The notes beneath the pieces were generated by a model, which ran no database searches, was not told where the DNA came from, and saw only the letters and a list, made by a program, of their open reading frames with translations. The position numbers were made by a program, and so were the translations under genes. From Bimuria novae-zelandiae CBS 107.79 (taxonomy: Eukaryota; Ascomycota; Dothideomycetes; Pleosporales; Didymosphaeriaceae), in the NCBI GenBank assembly GCA_010015655.1, contig ML976731.1, forward strand, positions 174,530 through 238,529: a stretch of 64,000 nucleotides of DNA. Direction: 5' to 3'. Position 1 is the first letter of the stretch; each line of letters opens with the position of its first letter. Below are positions 33,294-43,522 of this stretch, piece after piece.

Positions 33294-33737
33294 TGTTACG
33301 AGCTTAAGAAACCTAGACTGTAATACTATAATTAAAGGTAAATAGGGAGAGGTAGATAACATTATACTATAGCTAGCCTGCGAGGACTCGCGGGGCTGCT
33401 TAGGTTAGCCAGGGTCACGTGACCCCGATTCGACAGTGGCTCCGGATTAAGGTGATTCGTCAAGAGATTCGGATCACCTAGGGACAGAGGAGAAAATAGA
33501 TTAGTATATAGTATAATAGTTCTCTTCTTATTATTTCCTTTCTTATAGTTAACTTACATATCTTCTGCACGAGTACATTTTCTATATAAACTAATAGTTA
33601 TCTTATTTACTATAAGATTAAATTATATAGCTACGCGCTAAGTTATTGCATTAACTTATACTACTAAATAATCTATAAAGTGCTACTTTAGCCTTACTAT
33701 CCTAATCCGGATCGGACTAAGGTGTGAGCGCCTTATA
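33294..33737 (+). repeat. 3' LTR of R2
   Basis: 444 bp, starting TGTTACGAGC after the tract AAAGGGGGGGATTA. It contains the palindrome GGTCACGTGACC (33412-33423). Confidence 0.85.
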
Positions 33738-33742
33738 ATAAA

Positions 33743-35300
33743 AGTACTAAAGCACTAGAGGATTTATGCTTTTAGCTACTTAATGCTAAAGATTTATATA
33801 GATTATAAGAATTTACTAAGATTTACAACTACGAAAGAGCTTACACCGCGATAATAATAATAATTATAAACTACTAGATAATATAAGTTTTAAGTTATTA
33901 TATGGTAAGAAAAGAAAACGGGCGAGTAAACGCGCTTAGTTAATAAAGTAACTTTATAAAAAAAAAGATAAAGACCTACTCCGCGATAGTAGAAAAAATA
34001 AAGATAGATCTTTTAAACCTATAGTAGAATTTAATTAACTCCTTGTTACCACACAAGAAGTACATAAAAAATAATAAAGTAAGATTATATAATAATATTA
34101 TAATAACCTAGTATACAGACAACTATCCATTAAAAATACAATAGAATATTTCTAACGATACTATAGGTTTTAAGGTATTATAAAAGTAGTCACTATATAT
34201 ATTTATAAGTTCGCAGATTGCCAGCGCAATAAGCATGTAACTTATCTTAAATATAGAGAGAGGTAAGTAATCTAGATACCTATAGTATTATAGAAAGACT
34301 TTATAATAGACTTTTTAATAGAATTACCTAAGTTAAAAGACCTAGCAATAGGAATAAGCTATAACTCTATATTAGTAATTATATACTAATTTACCAAATA
34401 CGTAAAATTATTACCATATTAAAAAATAACTATAGTAAAGAAACTTGTATTTCTTATTCTAGATTAACTTATATAGTACTATAGTATTATAAAAATCATT
34501 ATTAGCAATAGAGGCAAACTCTTTATATTAAACTATTAAATAATACTTATAGCACTTATTAAATCGAAACGAAAACTATTAATAGCATATTATTTATAAG
34601 CTAACGGACGAATAGAACGTACGAATTAGACGATCAAGACGTATCTACGTATCTACTATAATAACTAGAGGAATAACTAGATTTCCCTATTACTTATAGC
34701 GTAATTAGCATATAATAATAATATATTATGAATAACAGGATTTATACTATTCTAAGTAAACTACGAAAGATATCTATATCTCTTTAATTAAGTATTTCCT
34801 ATAATAATTGGGACAGAAGAAGCAATCAACATGACAAAAACTATAAAAAAGATATATAAATAACTCTATGAGAATCTTAACAAAGCTTAATAGCGAACAA
34901 TTTCTTATATAAACTAAAAACGAAAAATAGCACCTGAGTTAAAGATGCGGGATAAAGCATATCTACTTATAAAAAATCTTTAAACCTAGAAAAAGAAGAA
35001 TAAAAAACTATATTATATTAAGGTTAAACTATTTTTAATTATTAAAGAAGTATTATTAATCAACTACTAATTAGAACTATCGCTAGACGTAAAGAAACAC
35101 CTAGTATTCTACGTAGACTAATAAGAACCTTCAAACCCTAAGACACTAGTTAAAACCAACTTCTACTACTAGCCTAAAGAGGAAAATAAATTTAAAGTTA
35201 ACTAAATACTATAGCACAAGGATTAGCCACGCATATACCTTATTAAGTAGAAGGGTTACCTATGTAATAAGAACACCTAGAAACCTAAAGAACTAGGTAT
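33743..35300 (+). pseudogene. R1 RNase H end, integrase and chromodomain remnant
   Basis: Continues R1 pol after R2. DYKNLLRFTTTKELT (about 33795-33840) is the C-terminal RNase H block. The integrase then follows, with its core around 34290-34800. A degraded chromodomain around 35180-35290 carries NKFKVN, IYLIK, then a stop in place of Trp and KGYL. RIP stops are frequent. Confidence 0.65.
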
Positions 35301-35798
35301 TATCTTATTTTTTAACTTAATAACGTCTTACTTAAGATCCTCAAGGCCTTCTAAATACTTAATTTCCTTTAAGGAACGTATTAAATCTACTAATAACTTA
35401 TTTTTTTGCTCTTTAAGTAAACGCATTTACTTTAATAAATAATTTCTCTTTAAATAATTAACTTCTAATACTACTATAGTTACTTCTTCTTTAGCTACTG
35501 TCTCTTACTCTAACTTCTCTAATCTTTTAATCTTAGAGTTAATTTAGGAAAAGTTTAAAACCACTAGCTCTATTACCTAATACTTTAAAATACTATTCTT
35601 ATAATAATTCCTATACTAAGCCCTAAAAAATAATATTTTATATACTAAACCCTTCCTCGCGTAATATTTATAAGTAATTATAATAATCTAACCTATAGTA
35701 TTTACGCGGTCTATAATAGAATAATAATAATAATAAATTATACTTTAGGAGGATATTAGTTAATATATAAGGATATATAAGAGAAAGAGGAGAGGTAA
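35301..35798. other. R1 3' untranslated part and polypurine tract
   Basis: AT-rich sequence without coding content. It ends in the purine-rich tract GAGAAAGAGGAGAGG (35781-35795), immediately before the 3' LTR, as expected for plus-strand priming. Confidence 0.6.
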
Positions 35799-36232
35799 TA
35801 CTAAAATCCTATATTAAACTATAGTAATTCATGCCTTATAACGAAAGGATCGGCGGAACCCCGTTAAAGATTATGTAATGTCCCACGGTATCCCACACGC
35901 TAAGACTATGGGACACTGGAATCACGTGACTGTACTATAGGATCCTACATGTTTCACGTTTGGGATAACATGGGACCATGGGATATTATGAAATGGATTA
36001 AGTATATATAAACGCGATAATAAGTCTCTACTATGGTGTTTAATCTATTTACTAATTTATTATTTAGATTTAACTTCGACTCTTGTTAATTTAATTATAC
36101 TATATATACTTTTAATACTAACGCCCTATTAATACGCGTAAGCTATTAATACTCTTTATATGTCTTATAGTACTCTTGTCCGAGAACCAACCTTTACCCC
36201 TTTGGGATTAGCTATCCCATAGGGGCTTAATT
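35799..36232 (+). repeat. 3' LTR of R1
   Basis: 434 bp partner of 14848-15280. The TCACGTGA palindrome is retained (35922-35929). The GTAAG target duplication follows. Confidence 0.85.
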
Positions 36233-36370
36233 GTAAGTTTAATAATCTAAAAAGTTATTACAAGCTCTAAAAGGCATAGGGGACTAAAGTAGATGTATAG
36301 AGGTAATAAGGAGTAAATATTAATAATACTAAGTATACTAAGTATTAGTAGCGTAAGGTAAAAGATCTTA

Positions 36371-38215
36371 ACGTACCTCACGGGCGAGCTAATTACACGG
36401 GCAAACTAATTACTCTACTACAACCCCACTAAAACATATAATTAATAATACTATAGCGCGACGTATTAACTACCTTATTAGCTACTATAATTAAAAGAAG
36501 CTCGTATATAGCTTACGCTTTAGACTATTAAATAAAACGTAACTCTAAGTTAGCAATACGCTATAGCTATTTATAACGTATCTTAAAGTATACTAAGCAC
36601 GTGATACACTAGAATTATTTTCTAATATAATTATATACCTAACTTAATAAAACTACAAAAGATAAAAGAGTAGGTAATTATTTAGTATATACTTAACTTA
36701 AACGTACCAGTATTCCTGCCCTACCTTATTAATATAAAAAATATAGCTAATTTTTTACTAGCTAAGCGTTACCGCGACCTTATTAGTAAAAACTAGGCTA
36801 TAACATTTATAAAGCGCTAGATAAAGCCCTAAGTTAAGTTTAATTAAAAGTATAACTATAAAAGAGTCCTCTGTAAGGATCCTAAGATTATATAGGGCTA
36901 GTTCTGTCTTATAAAGAATACTGAAGCCAAGTTTGGTATCCTAGATAAAGATACCTATAATTTTAATAAGATTAGCTCTATAATAGGCATAATATTAATA
37001 AGAGTAGTTATTATAAGCTTTAATCGTTAAGGTAGGCTAAAAAGCGTATAGTAGGATAGTTAAAAGTAAACTATAGCTATTTAGGACATTAATACGATAG
37101 GGTAAGCAATTCTACCCTTCTTTATCTTCTAGGGCAAGCACCACCTCTCTGTCTAGTATAAAGAAAAGGGTCTACCTTATAATTAGGTTATTATAGTCTT
37201 TAAGAATAGCTAGATAATAAATAAAAATAGTTTATAGTAGCTAAAGCACTTTAACGCGTATATAAAAAAGTGTACTATTAGTCGCTATAAGAACTATAAC
37301 TTGCTCAAATTCTAGTATTACTATAAGAATGATAAGATTATTATTTTTTATATATCTCTGTATTTATCGTACCTCCTATTACTACTAGATATAGGGTATT
37401 TTTTACTATTAAAAAAGGCGTATAGGCACTAAGCCAAGAATCTAATACGTAACTATATTACGTATATTACTAATATTAAGTTTTTATTTTACTTTGTTAC
37501 TACGTTTAAAGCTATAATTACTTAAAGTAATATTTAAAAAGGCTTTTAAGACGCTAGCCTTATTTCTCTTAACTTAAAAGTAATAATATTAAAGCTTAAC
37601 GTTTGTCTACATACGCCTTTGCCTTATACTCCACGCGAGAGTATATAGTAGTCATAAACGCCTAGTAATAGTTTAGAATGAGGATTATAATTAACACTAG
37701 TAAAGTAGAGGATTAAAGGCACCTAAATAGTTCCCTAATAAGTTCAATTAAGGCCTTTCAAAAGATAGTAAAAGGCGTCGTAATAGTAGCGTATAAGCTA
37801 TTATTAGCGTAAAAGTGGATTATTAAGCTTTAAGTTACTAATAAGGCTATTATACAACGAAAATTATATATAAAAAATAACTATAGTAAAAAAGAATTCT
37901 TATAACTACTAATAGCTAGTAATTAACTACCCTAAAGGACTTTATAGTACGTAGTAATAAGAAGAAAGTAAAAAATAAGGTATACGCTAATAAAGGTAAA
38001 TTAACTTAATAGCGCTATAAACTCTATAGTATGGCTAGATATAACTTTCGTATTTATAAGTAGACTATAAAAGTAAATTCTAAGTAAATTAGCTTCTTAT
38101 AATTTCTTATAACTGTTTGCGTGCGTTCTGTACTATTATGTAGAGTATAGATTTTGGTGGGGTCTTGACAGAGTAATTAGCTCGCCCGTGTAATCAGTTC
38201 GCCCGTGAGATACGT
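36371..38215 (+). mobile_element. Pogo/Fot1-like transposon E, inserted in F
   Basis: 1845 bp. The inverted ends begin ACGTACCTCACGGGCGAGCT (left) and carry two copies of a CACGGGCGA-type block. TA flanks it at 36369-36370 and 38216-38217. The plus-strand transposase is inside the frame of F. Confidence 0.85.
36440..38060 (+). pseudogene. Transposase of element E (RIP-degraded)
   Basis: Blocks include FNxKYNYKRVLCKDPKII, then KNTEAKFGILDKDTYNFNKI, where the catalytic Asp/Glu codons became Asn/Lys. A later region includes GKHHLSV and VIIVFKNS. This is the same order as in Fot1-type proteins. Stops are RIP-type. Confidence 0.65.
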
Positions 38216-39341
38216 TACCTTTTATTATTTTTTAGATAAAGATATATCTTACTAGCTAGTATACTAAAGATAACCTGTCTCCCTAATAAAGAATTATAGT
38301 CTTTAAAAATAACTAAATAATAAATAGGCTTAGAGTTGCGTAAATTAAGTATTTTAATATATATATAAAGCGCAACGTACGGGGCATATATAGGCTACTT
38401 ATTATAAATAGCTATAAGAGTTATAGATCTATTACTTTTAAGTAGTATTATAAGGAAAATAAAATTATTTATTTTTATATACTATTGGACTTATTACATA
38501 TCTGATAGCTACTAAATATAAGTTACTTTTTACTATTGAAGAAAGTATACTTACGCAAGGTTAAATAATTCATATAAAGTAATATTAATTATATTACTAA
38601 AACTAAGTCCTCACTTGGGTTTATTAACTCGTTTAACGCGTTAATTAAAAAAATTAAAAAAAGCTTTTATAGTACTAGTTTAGTGCCTTTTACCTTATAT
38701 TTAGTATTAAATTAATTAAATATTTAATTAAAGACCTTACTAGATCCGTTAATTATGCTTATTTTTTAGTAGCTATGAATACCTAATAATACGCATAAGA
38801 TTAGGGAGTAATTTACCTTAACATTAAAAAAGTTTTTAAACGCTATTTAAAGCTCCCTAATAATAGTAGAGAAAGTATTATTATGATTTATAAAAGGTAC
38901 TTAAAAAATAGGATATAAGTTTAAGCTAATAAAGGCCTTAATTAAGGAGCCTAAGGAGGAAATTATAGCTTATACAAAGTAGATATTACGCAAAAGGACA
39001 CGTATACAGGCTGGAGGACCACTACTTGCTATAGAAGGACTATAGCTAGTAGTTATAAAAGAGCGTTCTGCGAAGAGGCAGCGCTTATAAGTAGGTAAAA
39101 AGGATAGTAAAAAGAGTAGCACACAACTCTAAAGGCTTTATAATAAGTAAAATAAGCTAGGGTATAACATATAAATCTACTAAAAGGCTAAAGGGCAATT
39201 TTTTAAATTAAATATTACCATTCGTAGGTTATTTTTAAATAGTCTTAATAATAATAGTAATAATTAAGAAGTATAAGTTAGTGTTACTATGAAAAAGTGC
39301 GCAGCTCGCCCAGGTGCGCAGCTAGCATGTAGAATACGTTA

Positions 39342-40159
39342 TAGCAAACTATTTTTGTATAAATATAGCAATATTTGTTATGTGCATGAGCTTTCTGGTC
39401 GCTGAAAGTCAAAGTACCCCTCATTTGTCTCGGCACACGGTGTGTCTCGCTACGCAGTGAGGGACGTTAGATTTAATTACTGGTGATAGGACATAGTTAG
39501 CTGGGATTCTCAACTAACGTTATCCCGCGGAAAAAGCCGTGTCACACATCGTGGAGTGAGCGACTTATGGTTCGGCTCCGCAAAAGCAAAGCCCTAATTT
39601 ACTGCACGCATTAACCTCCTCAGCTCTTCCAATTCGGTTTAGCTGTCAACCAAACAAAAATGGACATTGACTTTCGCTTACGTATTGTTGAGACGAGAGT
39701 GTCGTCATCAATAAGGTAGCTCAATACCGAATGTAGAACGGGTGGAGCTGATTGACCCATCTTTGGGGAGTCATGTCTTACGCAGACATCATGTGAAGAT
39801 TGCAGGTGATGACTGCATTGGGTGCGGGTCAGCCAGCCCTCACTGAGCTGGCTCGGCAGGTGTGGGCCACCGGATTCGCTGAGCATTGTGCAAGTGCGCA
39901 GTTTGCTACTGACAGCTTTTTATGCTGTTTGCACCGGGGATATTGGGGCCGACGGAGGTTCCCTCATACTTCTTGGTCGGTTGAAAGTGGATCTGCAAAG
40001 AGAGATCATGTGAAGAGTATAACTGTACATGTGCAAATCCTTTCCCTCATCTATATAAGCTGACGGTTTTGACTACATCTTATGCTCCCACAACCAACAA
40101 CGTCTATCATTCAAGTCTTCCACAAACTACCTCAGCGAACTAATCGACATAAAATCAAC
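39342..40159. promoter_or_regulatory. RIP-free upstream region with TATA box
   Basis: After the TA of element F the sequence returns within about 60 bases to normal composition, with CA and TG plentiful. A TATATAAG box lies at 40052-40059. A C/A-rich leader (CCACAACCAACAACG) follows and ends AAATCAACATGG, a very good start context for the gene at 40160. Short open frames in 39620-40063 have no support. The segment ending ...AGGGACGT at 39467 followed by TA looks like one orphan end of another TA-targeting transposon. Confidence 0.6.
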
Positions 40160-40764
40160 ATGGCGTCGGTGTAGCTCCTGAGCCTAGACCTCATCTTACA
40201 TTGCTAACCTATAATTTCTAGCTCAATTAAACTTTCCATAAGTACAAAGTCCACCGCATCCGTTCGCGAGAATTCAGGCTCAGAGGAGCATTTCTTCTAC
40301 TACAACGATAAGAATGAGCTCTCCTTCAGTACCTTGCGCCCGGGTTCTAGTCCCTCGTCTCCTCAGGTGATTAAAGTCGACCGCAAATCCATTCTTGGTA
40401 AATGGGGCTGTGCCAATCATCTCGGCGCCGTCTTTAAAAGCCCTCGCGACCAGGTAAAAGCAACCAGTCAATTCTAATATAAAGTTACGGCTAACATCCG
40501 TCCAAGTTTGCCATCTACTACATCGACAGTGATACTGGAAAGCTACGTGAGCTCGTTGGAGCTCTGGATGGTCTCTTTGTGGGCGGTTTGGACTCTCAAA
40601 CGGACTTCTTTCCCACTCCAGAGGGCGGGTTTACCGTTTCTAGCAGCGGCAAGGAGAATGATCCCAGCGTTATCTTCTTTGATTCTAAGAAAAATGGCGC
40701 CATGACGGAGACTCGTTTCGACCCCTCCAAGTCGAAATGGATATCAACGGTTTTGGCTCCTTAA
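40160..40764 (+). CDS. Intact three-exon gene inside the transposon island (lectin-like?)
   Basis: Exons 40160-40170, 40222-40453 and 40507-40764 join in phase to give 166 aa. Introns are 51 and 53 bp, and the first has a CTAAC branch site. The protein begins MASVSIKLSIS and has no signal peptide or membrane helix. It contains EEHFFYYNDKNELSFS, then FAIYYIDSDTGKLREL followed by VGALDGLFVGGL. This loosely resembles a blade of fungal fucose-specific lectin-type beta-propellers (IYYxDxxGxLREL...DGxxVGGL), but the protein is too short for a whole propeller. Function is therefore unproven. There is no sign of RIP: no in-frame stops, and CA/TG dinucleotides are retained. A TATA box and a strong start context support expression. 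Its closest neighbours on both sides are dead transposons. Confidence 0.7.
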
Positions 40765-41620
40765 GTAGAATGAGAGGCAGCGGGAGTGTGGGATGGCAGG
40801 GGAAGAGTTCAAGGAAGCTAATTGGAAATCCACGTTCCTTATTCCCTGTGTTGCTGCACTCACAATTATTTCTGCGCTGTCCATTGTGGACAATATATGT
40901 TCCGACAGCATCCGCTCATACCAATCAACTGACAGGGAGTGCACTCCTATTTGAAAAGTTTGCATGTGATTACTAACTTTTTCGATCTTGTGTCATGCGA
41001 TCAAGATGTTAGGAAACTTTATCTAGTGGTTATAAGTTTGAAGGGTGGTTGTAAACACTATCTGAAAGTGCTATTGTCGCAGGGCAAGTTACCTAGAGGA
41101 AAAGGTTAAAAAAACTCCTAAGTATAGGTAAGGCAGAAAAATTAGGTATAAATATCTAACACTTTTCTTAACGCCGCTACTAGTAATACTTCTTATACAA
41201 CTAATAGTAAGAGGCGATTAAGCTAAACTACTCTAAATAGTATAGATAAGGTAATAATAGACGAGCCTTTAGACCGCCGCCTTTATAGTAAGCATAAAAG
41301 TAAGACTCTATAATTTCATTAATAAAAAGACGCTTAATAAGATATAGTTAAATGTCACGATGCCTATATATACTATCCTATGCCTTGTAACGATAGCTAT
41401 CGTTGCTCGTTCCTTTTGGGGATGTATGGCGGCGTGGTATAGGACGACGTACATTACATTAAAGCGCATAATTATTCGAAAATTATTTACTGCCTTACCT
41501 ATGGAAAGAAGCCAAGAAATCTTATTTTGAAAGTTATTATACGATAAAGTTCTAGAGTAAAGTAGTTACCTCCTTAGTCAAAGTAGCAGGACATTAGATT
41601 TTTAATTATATATAGGTATA
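40765..41620. other. 3' region of the island gene, then AT-rich sequence
   Basis: Normal composition continues to about 41050-41090, presumably the 3' untranslated region and spacer. The sequence then turns AT-rich with RIP character. No family was recognised in 41090-41620. Confidence 0.4.
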
Positions 41621-41849
41621 ACGTATATTTATAGCGAGTGGCTGGGCATAGCAAGTGGCTGGAAATACCAAGACCTATTCAAACGTTCTATTAGCAACAG
41701 TATAACGCGATGTCTTAATAACGTAATAAACTACCTAAATTAAAAAAGGCTAAATTATAGCTTACGCTTTAAGCTATTAAAGAGACATACTAATCTTAAT
41801 TCTACACGCTATAATAGTTCATAACATTATTAAAAGAATACTATAATAA
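41621..41849 (+). mobile_element. Pogo-like fragment K (5' end only)
   Basis: TA at 41619-41620 is followed by ACGTATATTTATAGCGAGTGG, similar to the end of element J (ACATACTATATAAGCGAGTG). The first codons of a degraded transposase (ATAGCTTACGCTTTAAGC block shared with E) follow. The fragment is cut off by R3 at 41850. Confidence 0.6.
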
Positions 41850-42047
41850 TGTGATAGGCTAGAGCCTAGTTAGTGTATTGTTCCTCGATGGAACCCTCGG
41901 TCTTCTTCGGTGCGCCAAGACTCGATAGAAGCTTCCCAAACACAGAACTCCCAAGATACATAAAAGGGGAGCATGAGAGTAAGATAGCGTCTTTATCAAA
42001 TACAATCCTGTTACCAGGCATCGGCAACCTTTGCGCAGCCCCTTACA
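41850..42047 (+). repeat. 5' LTR of R3
   Basis: 198 bp, ends CCTTACA. Little RIP. Partner at 48033-48230. Confidence 0.85.
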
Positions 42048-42104
42048 TTTTGTATTCAATCACCTTTAAGCAGCTGGTGTGGCCGTCCCCCAGTGCTCTA
42101 CCAC

Positions 42105-42314
42105 GAACGATTGCAAGACCTGCTTCCAAGCGGTGAGCAACACGACGAAAGATTGCAAGACCTGCTTCTAAGCAGTGAGCAGCACGACGAAAGATTGCAA
42201 GACCTGCTTCTAAGCAGTGAGCAGCACGACGAACGATTACAAGACCTGCTTCTAAGTAGTAAGCAACACGACGAACGATTGCAAGACCTACTTCCAAGCA
42301 GTGAGCAGCACAAC
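42105..42314 (+). repeat. In-frame 42-bp minisatellite (5 units) in R3 leader/gag
   Basis: Five tandem copies of a 42-bp unit (GAACGATTGCAAGACCTGCT...) encode repeats of 14 residues with the pattern ERLQDLLxSxEQHD. The unit length is a multiple of three and the frame stays open over all copies. Differences are few and partly RIP-like. It looks like an amphipathic helical repeat at the start of the gag reading frame. Confidence 0.85.
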
Positions 42315-42329
42315 GATACGTAAGTAGTA

Positions 42330-43066
42330 TCAGCGACACCAGTGTAGGGACCTCAACGGTTGAACGCCTACCCGAGCATTTTACGATAGAAATGGATATC
42401 TCTTATAACGAGGCTTTAAGCGCTCAACAAAGCGACGAAGGACAGCTATAACTGCTAGATACAAATACTATAGTAATAATTTAGCAGATGATGTAGTAGA
42501 CAACACAGCAAATGACGCAGCAGATTACGTAGTAGATAAGCGAGCTTATAGAACGAGTTAAGAAGGTTAAGGCTAAGGAAACCCCTATAATTGCCGCTAA
42601 CTCCGCACCCGTAATACTAATAGCTACACTAGCTACGAATACTAACTACACGCACGTGTTAAACGGAATTAAGGATCTAGATGCTTTTAACAGCACTAAA
42701 AGCTAGTATCTACTATAGAAATACTAAGTTAAGGCAAAGCTAAGGTCTGAACTGCAACGATATTATACAAATCATCTTGCGATTAACTACGTCTTTAGCC
42801 ATACTAAGGGTGATGCTAGGGCACGGATCGTCCCTTAGGTATCTATGTACGCTGCTTTAAGTACGCTTGACGAGTTCTTCCTACACCTTAATAACGCTTT
42901 TAAGTATGCGCACATGGCTAAGATAGTAAGAAATAAACTCTAGAATATATAATAAAAGATAGATAACATGCGCGACTTTATATAAGAGTTTAATAAAGAG
43001 GCCCTTACTACTAACCTATTTAATTATCCTATTCTTAGGAGCATGTTCTTAAAAGCTCTTAATTAC
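42330..43066 (+). pseudogene. R3 gag remnant, part 1
   Basis: Gag-type sequence after the minisatellite, including LDEFFLHLNNAFKYAH and the region MRDFIxEFNKEA typical of gypsy capsid domains. It is interrupted by the solo LTR at 43067 and continues at 43523. Confidence 0.55.
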
Positions 43067-43517
43067 TGTTAGGATCCGAGCGACCTATAAGTGTCAAGGA
43101 CCAACGATGGGCAGCCGCGGGGTAACTATCGGTGGGACTGCACTACCGAGGTCACGTGATCTACCATCCCGCCAAGAATACCATCCCGGATGGCACAACC
43201 CTCCCGGATAGTACAACCCTCCTAGATGGCATAACCATCTAGGATGGCACAGGATTATGGGATGGCAGGAAAAGGATCAAATATATAAACCCACACGAAT
43301 ACCCTTACGGCATTCGTATTTAACCTGTTTATCAATCTATCGTTTAGATCTGAATAAGCAACCTTGTTGATTTGATTGTGCTGTACACACCTTCGATACC
43401 AACGCCCCAGTGACAAGCGCAAGCTATCACTACAACCCTCTCCTGTCCTACCAGTATTCCTGCCCGAGAACCAACCTTAGCCCCTTAGGGATTAGCTATC
43501 TCTTTGGGATCTTAACA
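43067..43517 (+). repeat. Solo LTR (R1/G family), perfect ATTAC duplication
   Basis: 451 bp, from TGTTAGGATCC to GATCTTAACA. ATTAC lies on both sides (43062-43066, 43518-43522). It is nearly free of RIP and contains GGTCACGTGATC. It represents a late insertion followed by LTR-LTR recombination. Confidence 0.92.
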
Positions 43518-43522
43518 ATTAC

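Larger units (their letters stand above)
26717..33737 (+). mobile_element. Ty3/gypsy chromovirus R2, nested in R1
   Basis: 7021 bp. LTRs at 26717-27160 and 33294-33737 (444 bp each) begin T(G/A)TTACGAGC. They are flanked by the duplication ATAAA (26712-26716, 33738-33742). Removing the element restores a continuous RNase H reading in R1 (HYTII, K, VLKH), which proves the insertion point. Internal order: gag with a CCHC knuckle, protease, RT, RNase H, integrase, chromodomain, then a G-rich polypurine tract (33281-33290) before the 3' LTR. Inactivated by RIP. Confidence 0.85.
14848..36232 (+). mobile_element. Ty3/gypsy chromovirus R1 (nested host of A, B, R2)
   Basis: Two LTRs of 433-434 bp (14848-15280 and 35799-36232) start TGTTAGGATCC-like and end CTTAAx. 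The element is flanked by a perfect 5-bp duplication GTAAG (14843-14847, 36233-36237), and it sits inside the transposase of F. In order it carries a gag remnant with a zinc knuckle, protease/RT (split by A and B), RNase H (split by R2), integrase, a degraded chromodomain and a polypurine tract just before the 3' LTR. Taking out A+B (8147 bp) and R2 (7026 bp) leaves about 6.2 kb. It is inactivated by RIP. Confidence 0.85.
36233..39290 (+). pseudogene. Transposase of element F, 3' part (interrupted by E)
   Basis: Bases 36233-36370 continue the transposase just after the GTAAG duplication. After element E, the sequence from 38218 encodes a degraded version of the block PFxIFxGKxHLxSWY (read as YTKDNLSP plus RIIVFKNN). 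The C-terminal third of the DDE domain and a charged tail follow. Stops are RIP-type. The continuity of the blocks across both insertions is the main proof of the nesting. Confidence 0.6.
14050..39339 (+). mobile_element. Pogo/Fot1-like transposon F, split by later insertions
   Basis: The left end (TA then ACGTATTCTACA..., 14048-14100) and right end (...TGTAGAATACGT then TA, 39294-39341) are inverted copies about 50 bp long. Both carry the internal GCGCAC/CCAGG blocks and both are flanked by TA. The transposase reads left to right and is split: the part before 14842 ends in the FDESGF-like region, and the sequence continues in the right sense after 36233. Chromovirus R1 (14848-36232) and element E (36371-38215) interrupt it. 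Removing them leaves about 2.05 kb, the normal size for the family. Dead, with RIP stops throughout. Confidence 0.8.

Noticed and set aside
39620..40063. Short open frames upstream of the island gene
   Set aside because: They overlap each other on both strands, have no family signature, and cover the likely promoter.
42105..42314. CRISPR-like array
   Set aside because: Units are contiguous with no unique spacers and sit in the leader of a eukaryotic retrotransposon.
42098..42339. Minus-strand repetitive Cys/Ser/Arg-rich frames over the minisatellite
   Set aside because: They are shadows of the tandem repeat. The plus-strand reading lies in the orientation of R3 gag.
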